Assembly (NCBI GenBank): GCA_016844745.1
Contig: JAERMQ010000012.1
Location: 1 to 63,524 of the forward strand
Source of the DNA: Ignavibacteria bacterium
GTDB taxonomy: Bacteria; Bacteroidota; Ignavibacteria; Kapaibacteriales; UBA2268
Length of the DNA: 63,524 nt
Direction: 5' to 3'
The position numbers were made by a program, and so were the translations under genes. This document shows positions 7,887-16,733 of this stretch, in pieces (within the stretch, counting starts at the first letter, position 1; each line of letters starts with the position of its first letter). The notes under the pieces were generated by a model that was not told where the DNA came from, did not search any database, and saw only the letters and a program-made list of their open reading frames with translations.

Positions 7887-9893
7887 TTATTTTAGATTAT
7901 TCCATCCCTTTATTTTATCTATTATGGTATTTATATGCTTAGATAAATCTTTATTATTAGCAATAATACTTCTATCCATAATATTTAAAATCATTTTTGC
8001 AAATTCAACTTTACCAATGGGTTTGGGTGTTTTCATTTTTGATTTATTGACCTGAAGCCATTTTTCAAAGGAAATTTCATTCTTTAGTTTTTCTAAATCA
8101 TCATCATCTTTTAATTTGTTAATCAAATCATAAGGTAAATAATGCTCTATTTCTCTATTATCTGTAATCCAAGAATATCCCTTGATTATATCAATTTGGC
8201 TTGCTATTTTTTTTACTGCAGGTTTTAAATCATCATTTGTTGAAGGTTTATCTCTATCAGCAACAAATATTATATTTTTGTTTATTTTAAAAATATTTAA
8301 AAAATTATCAATCTCAACAGTATCCTCATCATTAACCTTAGTACCCGATTCTTTGACAGAATAATGACTCAATAACTTGCCTCCATAAAACATAAATTGA
8401 TAATGATATCCTTCTACTAACTTTTTTACCTGGGTTGATTGCTCCTCTTCCAAAAACAACTCAATCCACTTTTTTATATATAAGCGGTCAGTTGGACCTT
8501 CAACTAAAATTAAACAATTTGCATATGCTACTGAACTCGCAGAAACTCCTATTAAGTCATAAATAGAAATTTCCCCGAAATCAAAATGAGAGATAGAAAA
8601 TTTGGTTTCGCTTTCAATTCCAATATTTTTTTTAACCATAAAAAGAGAGACTCGATTAGAATAATCAACTATATCAATTATGTGATTTGAATGAGTGGAA
8701 ATATAAAATTGAAAATTTTCTGATTTTAGATGATTTGCATAAATATCTATCAATTGTTTTTGTAAACCTGGGTGAATGAATAATTCCGGTTCTTCTACAA
8801 AAATGATACCATTCCTGAAAAAGAATAATGGATATGTTAATAGAATTATCATTTGGATGCCCGTACCTAAATTATGAAGGTAATCTTCTTCTTCATTTCC
8901 AATTTTAACACGAATCTCACCATTATAAGGATTTTCAGCATTTAGCATATCCTGATATGGTGTAATTGAGAAACCTACTCCTTTGAAAAATTCGGAACTA
9001 ATAAAATCTTCAAATTCTTTATATTCCATTCTTTCCTTGCTTGTTTTATGAAGCATTTGAAATAATTGATTATAAATATTTATACCAGTAATAAAGGGTA
9101 AATTAGATGATTCATTTTGTTTAAAACCATCGTCAATTTGAATTAATTTATCAAAATAATTTTTATTGATATAATCGTTAAGATTTTTATCAATCGTTTG
9201 TTTGTTAAGGCTCCTATCATAATGAATATAAATTTTGTTGAGTATGAAATTTTCGTTTGTTTTATATTCTTTAATTCCATCAAGAAATTGCTGAAAATAC
9301 TTTATGAGTATTGTTTTAAATTTATTTAATACTTCATTCCCAGATCCACTTGTACCGTATATATTATATCCATTTATATCATTGTTAACTAATAAATTCA
9401 GATGATGATCACAATACTCAATTAAGTGAATTATTTCATAATTATCATCAAAGTTATCACTTTCAAAAAGTTTAAAAAAATCTATCAAATTAATCTCACT
9501 ATTACCTGATTCTTTGTTAATTAAATTAATGATAAAAGATCTTTTTTGTTTCTCTTTTAAAGGAATACTTCTAAAATCTGGCTTACCTATTTGCAATTTG
9601 TTTGGCATCTCTTCTATAATATCACTGATATTCATTATCAAAAATTTTATATGATCATCAAATATTTTTCTTTTTAAATTTTCATTAAAATAATAAGTTG
9701 AAAGTTCTTGCTTTATCAATTCCCTAAGAATGTAACTTTTCCCGGAATTGTTAGCTCCTATGAAAATATTCACTTTTTTAAGGTTTTTCAGGTTCTCAAG
9801 TTCTTTTTTGTCCCCATCAATGAGCTTTCCCATCAATGATTCAGGTATTGGAAGATAGGCGAATCTTTCGTAAAATTGCATAAGTTTATTCAT
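7887..9893 (-). CDS. AAA ATPase with C-terminal TOPRIM, OLD-type nuclease
   Basis: 668 residues. Walker A is GANNSGKS at 46-53. An ABC-like Walker B, IIFVEEPELFIHP, is near residue 368, followed by the STHSNHI switch. From about residue 460 comes a TOPRIM domain: ANCLILVEGPTDRLY and, near 545, VADRDKP, then REIEHYLP. This layout matches class 1 OLD nucleases and single-chain relatives of the PARIS ATPase/TOPRIM pair, which act against phages by DNA or RNA cleavage. No UvrD-type helicase follows, so it is not Gabija. Its ATG overlaps the stop of the PemK-like gene (ATGA), so translation may be coupled. Its stop abuts a broken T9SS tail, which implies arrival by transfer. Confidence 0.85.
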   Translation of the reverse strand: MNKLMQFYERFAYLPIPESLMGKLIDGDKKELENLKNLKKVNIFIGANNSGKSYILRELIKQELSTYYFNENLKRKIFDDHIKFLIMNISDIIEEMPNKLQIGKPDFRSIPLKEKQKRSFIINLINKESGNSEINLIDFFKLFESDNFDDNYEIIHLIEYCDHHLNLLVNNDINGYNIYGTSGSGNEVLNKFKTILIKYFQQFLDGIKEYKTNENFILNKIYIHYDRSLNKQTIDKNLNDYINKNYFDKLIQIDDGFKQNESSNLPFITGINIYNQLFQMLHKTSKERMEYKEFEDFISSEFFKGVGFSITPYQDMLNAENPYNGEIRVKIGNEEEDYLHNLGTGIQMIILLTYPLFFFRNGIIFVEEPELFIHPGLQKQLIDIYANHLKSENFQFYISTHSNHIIDIVDYSNRVSLFMVKKNIGIESETKFSISHFDFGEISIYDLIGVSASSVAYANCLILVEGPTDRLYIKKWIELFLEEEQSTQVKKLVEGYHYQFMFYGGKLLSHYSVKESGTKVNDEDTVEIDNFLNIFKINKNIIFVADRDKPSTNDDLKPAVKKIASQIDIIKGYSWITDNREIEHYLPYDLINKLKDDDDLEKLKNEISFEKWLQVNKSKMKTPKPIGKVEFAKMILNIMDRSIIANNKDLSKHINTIIDKIKGWNNLK

Positions 9894-10057
9894 TTACTAT
9901 ACTCTTGGAATTTTTCGATATTATTAATTAGAACATTAGTAATTGCTAAGTTATCATTCATATCGAAAAGAACTAATGCCGGTCTTTTCTTTTTTGTTTT
10001 CAGGTCGGTAAATGGAAAACCGAGGAGAACAATATCGCCGGTACTAAAGTTTGTCAT
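9890..10057 (-). pseudogene. Truncated PemK/MazF-family toxin
   Basis: The start at 10057 is favoured because GGAG lies nine bases upstream; an earlier in-frame ATG exists at 10096. The product begins like a PemK toxin: FSTGDIVLLGFPFTDLKTKK, then KRPALVLFD. These residues match the ribonuclease N-terminal strands. It ends after 55 residues, about half the usual ~110, and the distal catalytic strands are missing. The stop overlaps the ATG of the OLD-type ATPase. It probably lost its 3' half when the ATPase region was joined. An active small RNase is unlikely. Confidence 0.65.
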
Positions 10058-10259
10058 AAATTGAATCTCCATCGGAATATCCTTCAATAAATTCATTTAC
10101 TGTCAAGTTACTCCAATCCGATTCTTCATTAATATTCTCTTCAGGAAGAAAAAGTATAGCCCTGTATGTTTTTTCTTTAACAAACAATTCGGAATATTGA
10201 GACGGGATTTCAACTAATCCATCCTGTCTGAATAAAAGTGGCACTTCATAAGCTGTCAT
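10044..10259 (-). CDS. Probable antitoxin partner of the PemK-like gene
   Basis: 71 acidic residues; no named family recognised. It ends inside the start of the PemK-like frame (14-base overlap), the usual antitoxin-then-toxin arrangement with coupled translation. The ribosome binding site GGGGAAG precedes the ATG. The C-terminal half (EESDWSNLTVNEFIEGY) looks like a toxin-binding helix. The IS1182-like element begins 60 bases upstream and may supply or block the promoter. Confidence 0.55.
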   Translation of the reverse strand: MTAYEVPLLFRQDGLVEIPSQYSELFVKEKTYRAILFLPEENINEESDWSNLTVNEFIEGYSDGDSIYDKL

Positions 10260-10319
10260 ATTGTCTTCCCCAAATTATTGAATTTATTACGAATATCTCC
10301 GGTTTTTATTTCAAATAAT

Positions 10320-12161
10320 GAGTCCCCTCTAAAAACGGTAATTATCATAAGGGGCAAACAACTGATGAATTTTTGAGACCGGATTCAAAAATTCAGCAAT
10401 ATTTCTTATTAAAAATAAATTTTTAATAAATTCAGAGTAATTTAAACGTTCTTTGATAATTTGAACAAAATTAAAAATAAAAACAGCGAAATTTGCAGGT
10501 TTTAAGGAATTATACCGGAATATCCGCCCAAAGTTTATCGCTATCGCAACCGAATAAGCAAATAATTCAGCCTTAAAAGCTCCTCGATACTTTAATTTGC
10601 CATTTGTCAGCCGGTAGGAATATTCATGTACCGTTGCCTCTACGTTCGGTCTTATTTTCCACCTTTCCTTAGGTATATGGAAAATACTGCGTATGCGCTT
10701 ATTTCGCAAATAATCTTCGTAAGAAAAATAATAGCTGCGGTTTGATTTCCTCTCAGCCGCCGGACATTTGTCGGCAAACCTACATCCTTGGCATATTGCC
10801 TTGTTCATTAAGGCTTTGTAGCGATTCCCCGCTGGTTGTGATTCCACGCTTTGAAACGGGCATTTTATCTGATATTTCTCTGCCGTGATTTGATTGATTT
10901 CAATATCAACTTCGCATTGACGTCCGCGAACCGCGGTCTGCACATGGGTTATTCCCTTTTCTTCAAATTTTAAATCATTATCGGGATTGCCATAAGCGCC
11001 GTCTGTATGCAGTTCTTGTAAGTCCGGCGTCTTTTCGAGAATTTTATCAATCCGTTTGGTTAATACTTGTGCGTCGTCTATATTATTCGGAGTTACCGCT
11101 ACATCTATTATTAAATTCAATGGATTATCTTGAGATGCAGTCTCTGTGATATTTATTGATTGTCCGCGATATTCTTCATTTCGTTTCTCCCTGAATGTGG
11201 CGTCGATGTCGTCCGGTGACTGAAGGCAAGAGCTATTCAATTCCCTGGAAGGTCTGACCTCGATTTTTTCTTCTACTTCGGTGAAATGCTCGGTGTAAAT
11301 CCGCTCGAATATACCGGCGAAATCGCTATCCTTATATTTTGGCATGATGTATGTCTTACAAAAATGATAGAGTTGCGCGATTTTATCAAGCTCGTGAGGC
11401 AGCTCTGCCGCCTTCAGCTTGTAAATATATTGCCCGCTTGACTTGCAGTTATAATCGGAAAAATTTGATTCAAACATTGACTTGTCGGCTTCATCCAATA
11501 ATCTCCATAATCTAAGCAATACTTCGACAAGTAGTTGTAAACGGCTGTAGCCGCGGATATTAGAAGTTGCCATCAATGAATCGGAACGTTGAATATCGGT
11601 TTTAAGTTGTAATTCCTTGAGTTGAGATTTGGTGAGTTTGTCGAATACTTGTTCCATTAAATTTACGTTGGTTTCGATTTGGTATTTTAATAATCTGTTT
11701 TGAAAATTATATATAGTTGCGTCGTCGAACGGAATATCGTCGAGAGTATCAAGTCCCAGTGCGGTTTTTGTCAGAATATTAAATTCTATTTGCTCGAAAA
11801 GTTCTTCATAAGACCAGTTGTTTTTGTGTTTGAGAATTAATGCCGCCACCAAACAATTTATTGGTGCATTTGGGCGGGAGACCTTATCGGAATATAATGG
11901 ACTGAAATCCTGTTCGTTAATATTGCAAAAAATTGTTTGATAGAAATAATGTTGGGAGGAAGTCAACAATTTTTTCTTTAAACGAGAAGGCAAAGTATTT
12001 TGTATTCCGAAGAAACTGCTTTGGCTATGTTTTTTATTAGGTCGGAACATAATTTAATTATCTTATTATTTAACGATTTACATACTACAAAATTACGACT
12101 TTTTTTTGATTTTGTTCTAATTATCTATTAACAATTTTTCCACCTTTTTAGAGTGGACTCA
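10320..12161. mobile_element. IS1182-like insertion sequence
   Basis: An 1842-bp element with imperfect terminal inverted repeats: GAGTCCCCTCTAAAAACGG at the left end and the complement of GAGTCCACTCTAAAAAGGTGG at the right end (12141-12161). One transposase fills it on the minus strand. I could not find a convincing target duplication outside the ends. It sits between the toxin-antitoxin remnant and an AlbA-domain gene. Confidence 0.85.
10329..12050 (-). CDS. IS1182-family transposase
   Basis: 573 residues, intact. The N-terminal half has the DUF772-type segment (RPNAPINCLVAALILKHKN). The DDE triad is visible as TDIQRSDSLMATSN, LHTDGAYGN and RPNVEATVHEY. A Cys cluster (CQGCRFADKCP) before the C-terminal domain is typical of IS1182-like enzymes. 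The gene starts with ATG at 12050 and ends nine bases from the left inverted repeat. Being full length, it may still be active. Confidence 0.92.
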   Translation of the reverse strand: MFRPNKKHSQSSFFGIQNTLPSRLKKKLLTSSQHYFYQTIFCNINEQDFSPLYSDKVSRPNAPINCLVAALILKHKNNWSYEELFEQIEFNILTKTALGLDTLDDIPFDDATIYNFQNRLLKYQIETNVNLMEQVFDKLTKSQLKELQLKTDIQRSDSLMATSNIRGYSRLQLLVEVLLRLWRLLDEADKSMFESNFSDYNCKSSGQYIYKLKAAELPHELDKIAQLYHFCKTYIMPKYKDSDFAGIFERIYTEHFTEVEEKIEVRPSRELNSSCLQSPDDIDATFREKRNEEYRGQSINITETASQDNPLNLIIDVAVTPNNIDDAQVLTKRIDKILEKTPDLQELHTDGAYGNPDNDLKFEEKGITHVQTAVRGRQCEVDIEINQITAEKYQIKCPFQSVESQPAGNRYKALMNKAICQGCRFADKCPAAERKSNRSYYFSYEDYLRNKRIRSIFHIPKERWKIRPNVEATVHEYSYRLTNGKLKYRGAFKAELFAYSVAIAINFGRIFRYNSLKPANFAVFIFNFVQIIKERLNYSEFIKNLFLIRNIAEFLNPVSKIHQLFAPYDNYRF

Positions 12162-12296
12162 AAGTTGAAAGTTTTAACACAGTCCCATTCGCAGGAATGA
12201 CAATTCACGAGTTTTTAAAAACACCCTAAATAGTATATTGATTGAATAAAGGATTGTAATTTAATTGAATTATGAAATTTAAAATTGATTTTATAT

Positions 12297-12304
12297 TATA
12301 TTTG
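12297..12304 (+). promoter_or_regulatory. Possible Bacteroidetes -7 element
   Basis: TATATTTG matches the TAnnTTTG consensus and lies about 20 bases before the AlbA-domain gene, but no good TTTG is found 19-21 bases upstream. Weak evidence. Confidence 0.3.
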
Positions 12305-12324
12305 TAAAATGATATGAAAAATTT

Positions 12325-13032
12325 TTGGTCGTGAACGATATGCTTGCAGTAGAACTGAAAGAACTGATTGCCGAAGGAGAATCGCTGACTTTGGAATTCA
12401 AGCGGAAAGTTACCGAAAAGGAAAAGTTCGCGAAGGAAATAACTGCCCTGGCAAATACCCGAGGAGGTATCATTTTGGTTGGTGTGGATGATGACGGCAC
12501 AATTTATGGTATTGAAAGCGAGAAGTCGGATATTGACATTGTCGAGCAAATATGCCGTTTCGAAATCCAGCCTCCAATAACTCCTGAATTAGAAATTATC
12601 GCTGTCAAAAATAAATTCGTTCTTGTATTGTATATAGATGAAAGCAATGAAAAACCGCATACAATTATGATTTACGATAATGAAAGAAAAAATATTATTC
12701 GGCGGGCATATATCCGAATGGGGGATAAATCCGTTATAGCAAGCCGTGAAATGTACAGGTATTTAGTAAGTAGGAATCGCGATATTCCGCTTACAATAGG
12801 TATAGGAGAAAATGAGAAGCGATTGTTCGCTTATTTGGAGAAAGCCGAACGGATTACGGTTAATGATTTCGCAGGTTTGGTAAATATTTCCATCCGGCGT
12901 GCAGAGAGACTGTTAATCAGGCTGGTACAAGCCGGAGTACTGCATATTCATAACGATATGCAATCGGATTATTTTACTCTTATTGATATTAATGAGTTCA
13001 AAATGCCTAAATTGAAAGTAAAAATCAGGTAA
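12325..13032 (+). CDS. AlbA_2 (Schlafen-like) domain transcriptional regulator
   Basis: 235 residues. The N-terminal ~120 residues form an AlbA_2 domain: ESLTLEFKRKV, KEITALANTRGGIILVGVDD and IIRRAYIRMGDKSVIASR. The C-terminal part (from ~155) looks like a winged helix: LFAYLEKAERITVNDFAGLV, then ISIRRAERLLIRLVQAGVL. Such proteins are usually annotated as ATP-binding or divergent AAA-4 regulators; the biochemical role of AlbA_2 here is not known. The start given is TTG; GTG at 12331 and ATG at 12340 are possible and cost only a few residues. Confidence 0.75.
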   Translation: MVVNDMLAVELKELIAEGESLTLEFKRKVTEKEKFAKEITALANTRGGIILVGVDDDGTIYGIESEKSDIDIVEQICRFEIQPPITPELEIIAVKNKFVLVLYIDESNEKPHTIMIYDNERKNIIRRAYIRMGDKSVIASREMYRYLVSRNRDIPLTIGIGENEKRLFAYLEKAERITVNDFAGLVNISIRRAERLLIRLVQAGVLHIHNDMQSDYFTLIDINEFKMPKLKVKIR

Positions 13033-13073
13033 AAGTGTTGTTAATTTATTGGATTTGATTATATTGGAATTAA

Positions 13074-13151
13074 AGAGAAACCCCCTAACCCCCTTTGAAA
13101 AAGGGGGAATTCTTGGTCCCCCTTTTTCAAAGGGGGTTAGGGGGTTTCTCT
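13074..13151. repeat. Perfect 34-base-arm hairpin (CCCCCTAACCCCC family)
   Basis: Arms 13074-13107 and 13118-13151 are perfect reverse complements with a ten-base loop. A sister copy with 33-base arms is at 34977-35052. It lies between the AlbA-domain gene and the antiporter. Confidence 0.95.
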
Positions 13152-13182
13152 TATTTTTTCTTCAATATTTGGCTTATTTATT

Positions 13183-14490
13183 ATGCAAAATTCGCCTCCT
13201 TTGTTAATTCTCCTTCCCTTTGTATTCATGCTGGCTTCCATAGCTATTTTGCCGATAATTGCTCCACGATACTGGCATAAGGATTCACGGAAGTTTGCAA
13301 TTGCTTTAGCGCTTGGTATTCCAACCGCCGCATGGATGCTCTTTACGGGATTATCATCTGAATTGTTTCATACAATGATTTTCGATTATCTGCCGTTTAT
13401 CATTATGCTTGGCACTTTATTCGTTATATCAGGAGGAATTTTCGTGGATATTCATTCGGAATCAAAACCCTGGTTGAATACTACATTCCTTGCAGTAGGA
13501 GCTCTTCTTGCATCATTCATCGGAACGACAGGCGCTTCTGTTTTGCTTATCCGTCCAATGCTGCATTTAAATAAGTACCGGACAAAGCGGATTCATACTG
13601 TATTATTTTTTATAGCCATAGTTGCAAATTGTGGGGGATTGCTGACTCCGCTAGGCGACCCACCATTGTTTTTAATGTATTTAAGAGGTGTTCCATTCGG
13701 CTGGTTCCTGAAATTATTTCCTGAATGGCTGTTCTGTAATGGAATTTTGTTGTTCATTTATTTTTTTGTTGACAGGTATTTTTACAAAAAGGAAGATTCC
13801 GGAATAAAAGTAATTGAAAAAGAAATACCGAAAAAATTCATAATCGAAGGAAAAGTAAATTTTATCTGGCTGGCAGCAGCAGTGGTTTGTGTAGCCATCT
13901 TTAATGAAAATACATTTCCAATAATTTTGAAATACAAGTATCTGTCATTTATTCGTGAAATATCGCTTATTATTCTTGCATACTTATCATTGAAAACAAC
14001 ACGCCATATCACAAGGGTAGCCAACGGATTCGAATGGGCTACTATGCGTGAAGTGGCAATAATATTTTTCGGTATTTTTGTAACTATGGTACCTTGTATG
14101 TTATATCTTCGTTCGAATGCTGCTGCTCTTGGTATTGATTCAGCAACTTCCTATTATTTCTTCACAGGTTTGCTGAGCGGCTTTTTGGATAATACTCCAA
14201 CAGCAGCAGTATTTTACTCCGCCGCTCTAAGCATCGCACAAAACAATGCAAACAGCTTGATTGGCATCGAATCGGTAGCCGGGATTCAGGAATCAATAAT
14301 GAAGGCAATATGCTTAGGCTCCGTATTTTTTGGAGCTATGACTTATATCGGCAATGGACCTAATTTCATGATTAAATCTATTGCAACAGGGATGAATATT
14401 GAGATGCCGCATTTTTTTGGTTATATGCTGAAATTCTCTTTAATTGTACTGTTGCCGGTTTATATTTTAGTACAATTGTTGTTTCTTTAA
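13183..14490 (+). CDS. Ion antiporter/permease of the NhaD-CitMHS superfamily
   Basis: 435 residues, almost entirely hydrophobic helices, with about 11-12 predicted membrane segments. It carries the superfamily motifs GTTGASVLLIRPML and NCGGLLTPLGDPPLFLMYL in the first repeat and FLDNTPTAAVFY with GAMTYIGNGPNFM in the second. Proteins of this type are annotated as sodium:proton antiporters or citrate-type transporters. The substrate is inferred, with Na+/H+ exchange favoured. It is separated from the next ORF by only two bases. Confidence 0.8.
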   Translation: MQNSPPLLILLPFVFMLASIAILPIIAPRYWHKDSRKFAIALALGIPTAAWMLFTGLSSELFHTMIFDYLPFIIMLGTLFVISGGIFVDIHSESKPWLNTTFLAVGALLASFIGTTGASVLLIRPMLHLNKYRTKRIHTVLFFIAIVANCGGLLTPLGDPPLFLMYLRGVPFGWFLKLFPEWLFCNGILLFIYFFVDRYFYKKEDSGIKVIEKEIPKKFIIEGKVNFIWLAAAVVCVAIFNENTFPIILKYKYLSFIREISLIILAYLSLKTTRHITRVANGFEWATMREVAIIFFGIFVTMVPCMLYLRSNAAALGIDSATSYYFFTGLLSGFLDNTPTAAVFYSAALSIAQNNANSLIGIESVAGIQESIMKAICLGSVFFGAMTYIGNGPNFMIKSIATGMNIEMPHFFGYMLKFSLIVLLPVYILVQLLFL

Positions 14491-14492
14491 CT

Positions 14493-15011
14493 TTGGTAAA
14501 AAAATTGAATACTGAACAAATTAACTTAATAAATACATATAAAGCAATCGAAACTACCGATAAAGGAAGGCTGCTGCCAATGGATGAGAACATACCGATG
14601 GCAGGTTTCGCATTAACTGATAGCGAAGAACTTACAAATGAGACCCTTTTCTTTCGAATGTTATCACAGGCAATCGAGAATGATTGTGATTTAGGTTTTC
14701 TGGATATGAATATAACAGACGATGAAATTCGTATTCTATCCGAAAGTATTTCCAATGCGGAATTGATTTTGTTTGCAATATTTTTAAAGCCATCGGATTT
14801 TGAGGATGTTCAATCAGAAATACAAAGAATCAAATCTATTCTAAAAAAATTAAGCAAGGATAAAAAAACAATGATAATATTCTTTTCGAAAGCACCTGAA
14901 TATAACTCGTTTTCGGCGGATACAATTATTAGAACAACTGACAGTACCGAAGCATCATTAGCAGCAGCTATATTTGTATTGTGCGGGCGTAAACCTGAAT
15001 TTTATAATTAA
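14493..15011 (+). CDS. Uncharacterised protein resembling a GH3 C-terminal domain
   Basis: 172 residues from a TTG start, two bases after the antiporter, so probably co-transcribed. The segment LILFAIFLKPSDFEDVQSEI, then KKTMIIFFSKAPEYNSF and a final TDSTEASLAAAIFVLCGR resembles the C-terminal alpha/beta domain of family 3 glycosidases (the part after the catalytic barrel). No barrel is present and no signal peptide is seen. The resemblance is my own pattern match and is tentative; function unknown. Confidence 0.5.
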   Translation: MVKKLNTEQINLINTYKAIETTDKGRLLPMDENIPMAGFALTDSEELTNETLFFRMLSQAIENDCDLGFLDMNITDDEIRILSESISNAELILFAIFLKPSDFEDVQSEIQRIKSILKKLSKDKKTMIIFFSKAPEYNSFSADTIIRTTDSTEASLAAAIFVLCGRKPEFYN

Positions 15012-15036
15012 TCGAGGCCAATAAATTTTGAATTGA

Positions 15037-15435
15037 TTAATTTTCTGATTCACTTTGTTTTGTGTTTCCGGTACTAATTTCTTCAATTCCTATTTGTTCG
15101 ATTGCAAAATTCCTAAATTCCTGAGATATTGAAATGGCATCCTCAAGTTCTTCTTTAGAAAATTCCTCAATTTTATTTGGGTACCTAATTCTAACACTAA
15201 ATCCATTTAATAAAACAGCATTCTGGTATTTTTCATCTTTAATTTCAGCAACACCTGTTAATAATTCGAGTAAATAAATTAAATCGTGTGACCTAACAAA
15301 TTCAATATCTTTAAACACTAAAATTGCCTTTATATATTTTTCGACTGCTTGCTGACAATGAAAAGCAATGGTATTATCACATTTTATTTTTAATGTCGGG
15401 TAATGTGCACAGCAACTCGAAAGGCTGTTCTTCAT
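15037..15435 (-). CDS. HEPN-domain protein
   Basis: 132 residues. AFHCQQAVEKYIKAILV, VRSHDLIYLLELL and YPNKIEEFSKEELEDAI are the HEPN-domain signature; this fold is common in RNases and in partners of minimal nucleotidyltransferases. The N-terminal helix is shorter than usual. An in-frame stop lies a few codons before the ATG with plausible helix residues (FFKSALD) in between, so the 5' end may have eroded. No nucleotidyltransferase partner is adjacent. Confidence 0.75.
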   Translation of the reverse strand: MKNSLSSCCAHYPTLKIKCDNTIAFHCQQAVEKYIKAILVFKDIEFVRSHDLIYLLELLTGVAEIKDEKYQNAVLLNGFSVRIRYPNKIEEFSKEELEDAISISQEFRNFAIEQIGIEEISTGNTKQSESEN

Positions 15436-15486
15436 ATCTAATGCTGATTTGAAAAACTAAAGTTTGATTACCAATTTACATAGAGT

Positions 15487-15597
15487 CATGTCAAGTTTAC
15501 TTTGACGGCTCAGACGAGGACGTCTAAGCTACTAAACCTTTGATAATATTAGTAGTAGTACTGACGTCCTCGTCTGTATAAGGTATGGTTGACATAA
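15487..15597. repeat. Imperfect multi-part palindrome (CAGACGAGGACGTC)
   Basis: Nested inverted pieces: outer ATGTCAA/TTGACAT, middle CAGACGAGGACGTC/GACGTCCTCGTCTG (15511-15524 and 15563-15576), inner AGCTACTAA/TTAGTAGTA. The inner piece resembles that of the palindrome at 21288-21347. Confidence 0.8.
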
Positions 15598-15888
15598 CAC
15601 TAGGATAAAGTATAGCAGTAGCCATCTTACCAAACCTCTATTTGTGTCAAACTGTTTCATTGTCGTCGAAAGATAATGATGATTGTACATGCAACTCCAA
15701 TCAATGCAATTAAAATGTCCCTCTCCGTTTTTTTTAACTTCCGAATTTCCGTACTCACTCAATTAAGTGCGTATAACCATCAAATTTTATATTATATCTG
15801 CAATTTGTTAAAAATTTTTATTATCCTGAAACCATTATTGCCTAAAGTCTAAGTTATAGCCATTTTATTTTGAAATTAATTTAATTTT
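15598..15888. other. Gap of about 290 bases without a supported gene
   Basis: AT-rich. One frame on the minus strand could give a 34-residue hydrophobic peptide (GTG start near 15757, ending in FRRQ), but there is no ribosome binding site to support it. Confidence 0.4.
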
Positions 15889-16296
15889 TTAAATCTCATA
15901 TAGCATCCCTTTTTTGTCACCTTTCTTTATAAAAATATCAGACTTTTTGCAAACAAAATACTTATAAAACCTTTCTGTTTTTGAAATATCTTTAGAAATA
16001 TTTTCAGATAAAATTGAATATCCTCTTGGCTCAGGAATCAATTTAGCTATCAATTTATAATTTCTATTAAACCAATCAAATTCTTCATCGTTTAAATTTG
16101 TTATAGCTGAAGCCAATAAATGTGTGTCTATATTATAAAAAACGAACGAAATTATTTTAGTTTTTGTAAACATCTTAAATAATTTCCTGACATTTGAATC
16201 ATACGGATTTAAGTGAATTTTTAGAGTTTTACAAGTATTTCGACCAAACAACAACCAAATTTCTACAACAAAAATCCCCTTCTCAAAATCTAACAT
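15889..16296 (-). CDS. Hypothetical protein
   Basis: 135 residues, rich in Lys, Ile, Phe and Asp; no known domain recognised. Segments such as IISFVFYNIDTHLLASAI and EEFDWFNRNYKLIAKLI suggest a compact alpha/beta protein without signal peptide or membrane helix. Its ATG overlaps the stop of the preceding ORF by seven bases, so the two are co-translated. It lies downstream of a VapBC-like pair on the same strand and may be another defence or toxin-immunity gene; that is inference from position only. Confidence 0.5.
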   Translation of the reverse strand: MLDFEKGIFVVEIWLLFGRNTCKTLKIHLNPYDSNVRKLFKMFTKTKIISFVFYNIDTHLLASAITNLNDEEFDWFNRNYKLIAKLIPEPRGYSILSENISKDISKTERFYKYFVCKKSDIFIKKGDKKGMLYEI

Positions 16297-16505
16297 TCTA
16301 AATTTAATATTAGGTCAGGTGGCGAAGTCGGTAAAATATTGAAATATTCCATGTCTTGCGATGAACACACCATGAATATTCCACCAATCTCAGCATTGTT
16401 TACAAGCACCGAACATGGGAATGCATGATTACTGGGAATATCCTTCAAATTTTCAATTAAATTCAAAGGAAAACCAATATTATTTTTTTTGTTTAAATAA
16501 TTCAT
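16290..16505 (-). CDS. Hypothetical small protein, co-translated with next
   Basis: 71 residues, not recognised. The only noticeable feature is a PSNHAFPCSVLVNNAEIGG stretch that looks like a beta strand pair. It overlaps the 135-residue ORF downstream by seven bases and begins about 55 bases after the truncated PIN gene. The two may form a unit of unknown function. Confidence 0.45.
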   Translation of the reverse strand: MNYLNKKNNIGFPLNLIENLKDIPSNHAFPCSVLVNNAEIGGIFMVCSSQDMEYFNILPTSPPDLILNLEC

Positions 16506-16559
16506 CGTTCTTTGAAATTATTCTTTATTTAAAAAATTAGTAACAATATCTTTGTAAAT

Positions 16560-16733
16560 TTAATTTTTAATCCACCTGTGCTTTTTCTTTAATTTAGATT
16601 CCGGAGATTTGCAATTCATACTCAAATTTATCCCAACTGATTGTACCGATTTCCCCGATAAATTGTACCAATCAAGCGCAGGTTTATAATGCCGAAGAAT
16701 ATCTACAAAAATATCGGTATCGAGCAGAATCAT
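16560..16733 (-). pseudogene. Truncated VapC-type PIN toxin
   Basis: The 57-residue frame opens with the PIN-domain signature MILLDTDIFVDILRHYKPAL, including the first catalytic Asp. It overlaps the antitoxin stop by four bases (ATGA). After residue ~25 the similarity is lost and the tail is basic and non-PIN. Another frame keeps residues such as SWDKFEYEL, consistent with a frameshift followed by deletion of about 80 residues. The remaining acidic residues of the active site are missing, so no RNase activity is expected. Confidence 0.7.

Noticed and set aside
7887..10259. Gabija defence system
   Set aside because: The OLD-type nuclease has no adjacent UvrD/GajB helicase; the neighbour is a PemK-like remnant and an IS element.
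15532..15762. 76-residue minus-strand ORF
   Set aside because: It runs through the palindrome at 15487-15597, has a TTG start without ribosome binding site and no familiar sequence.
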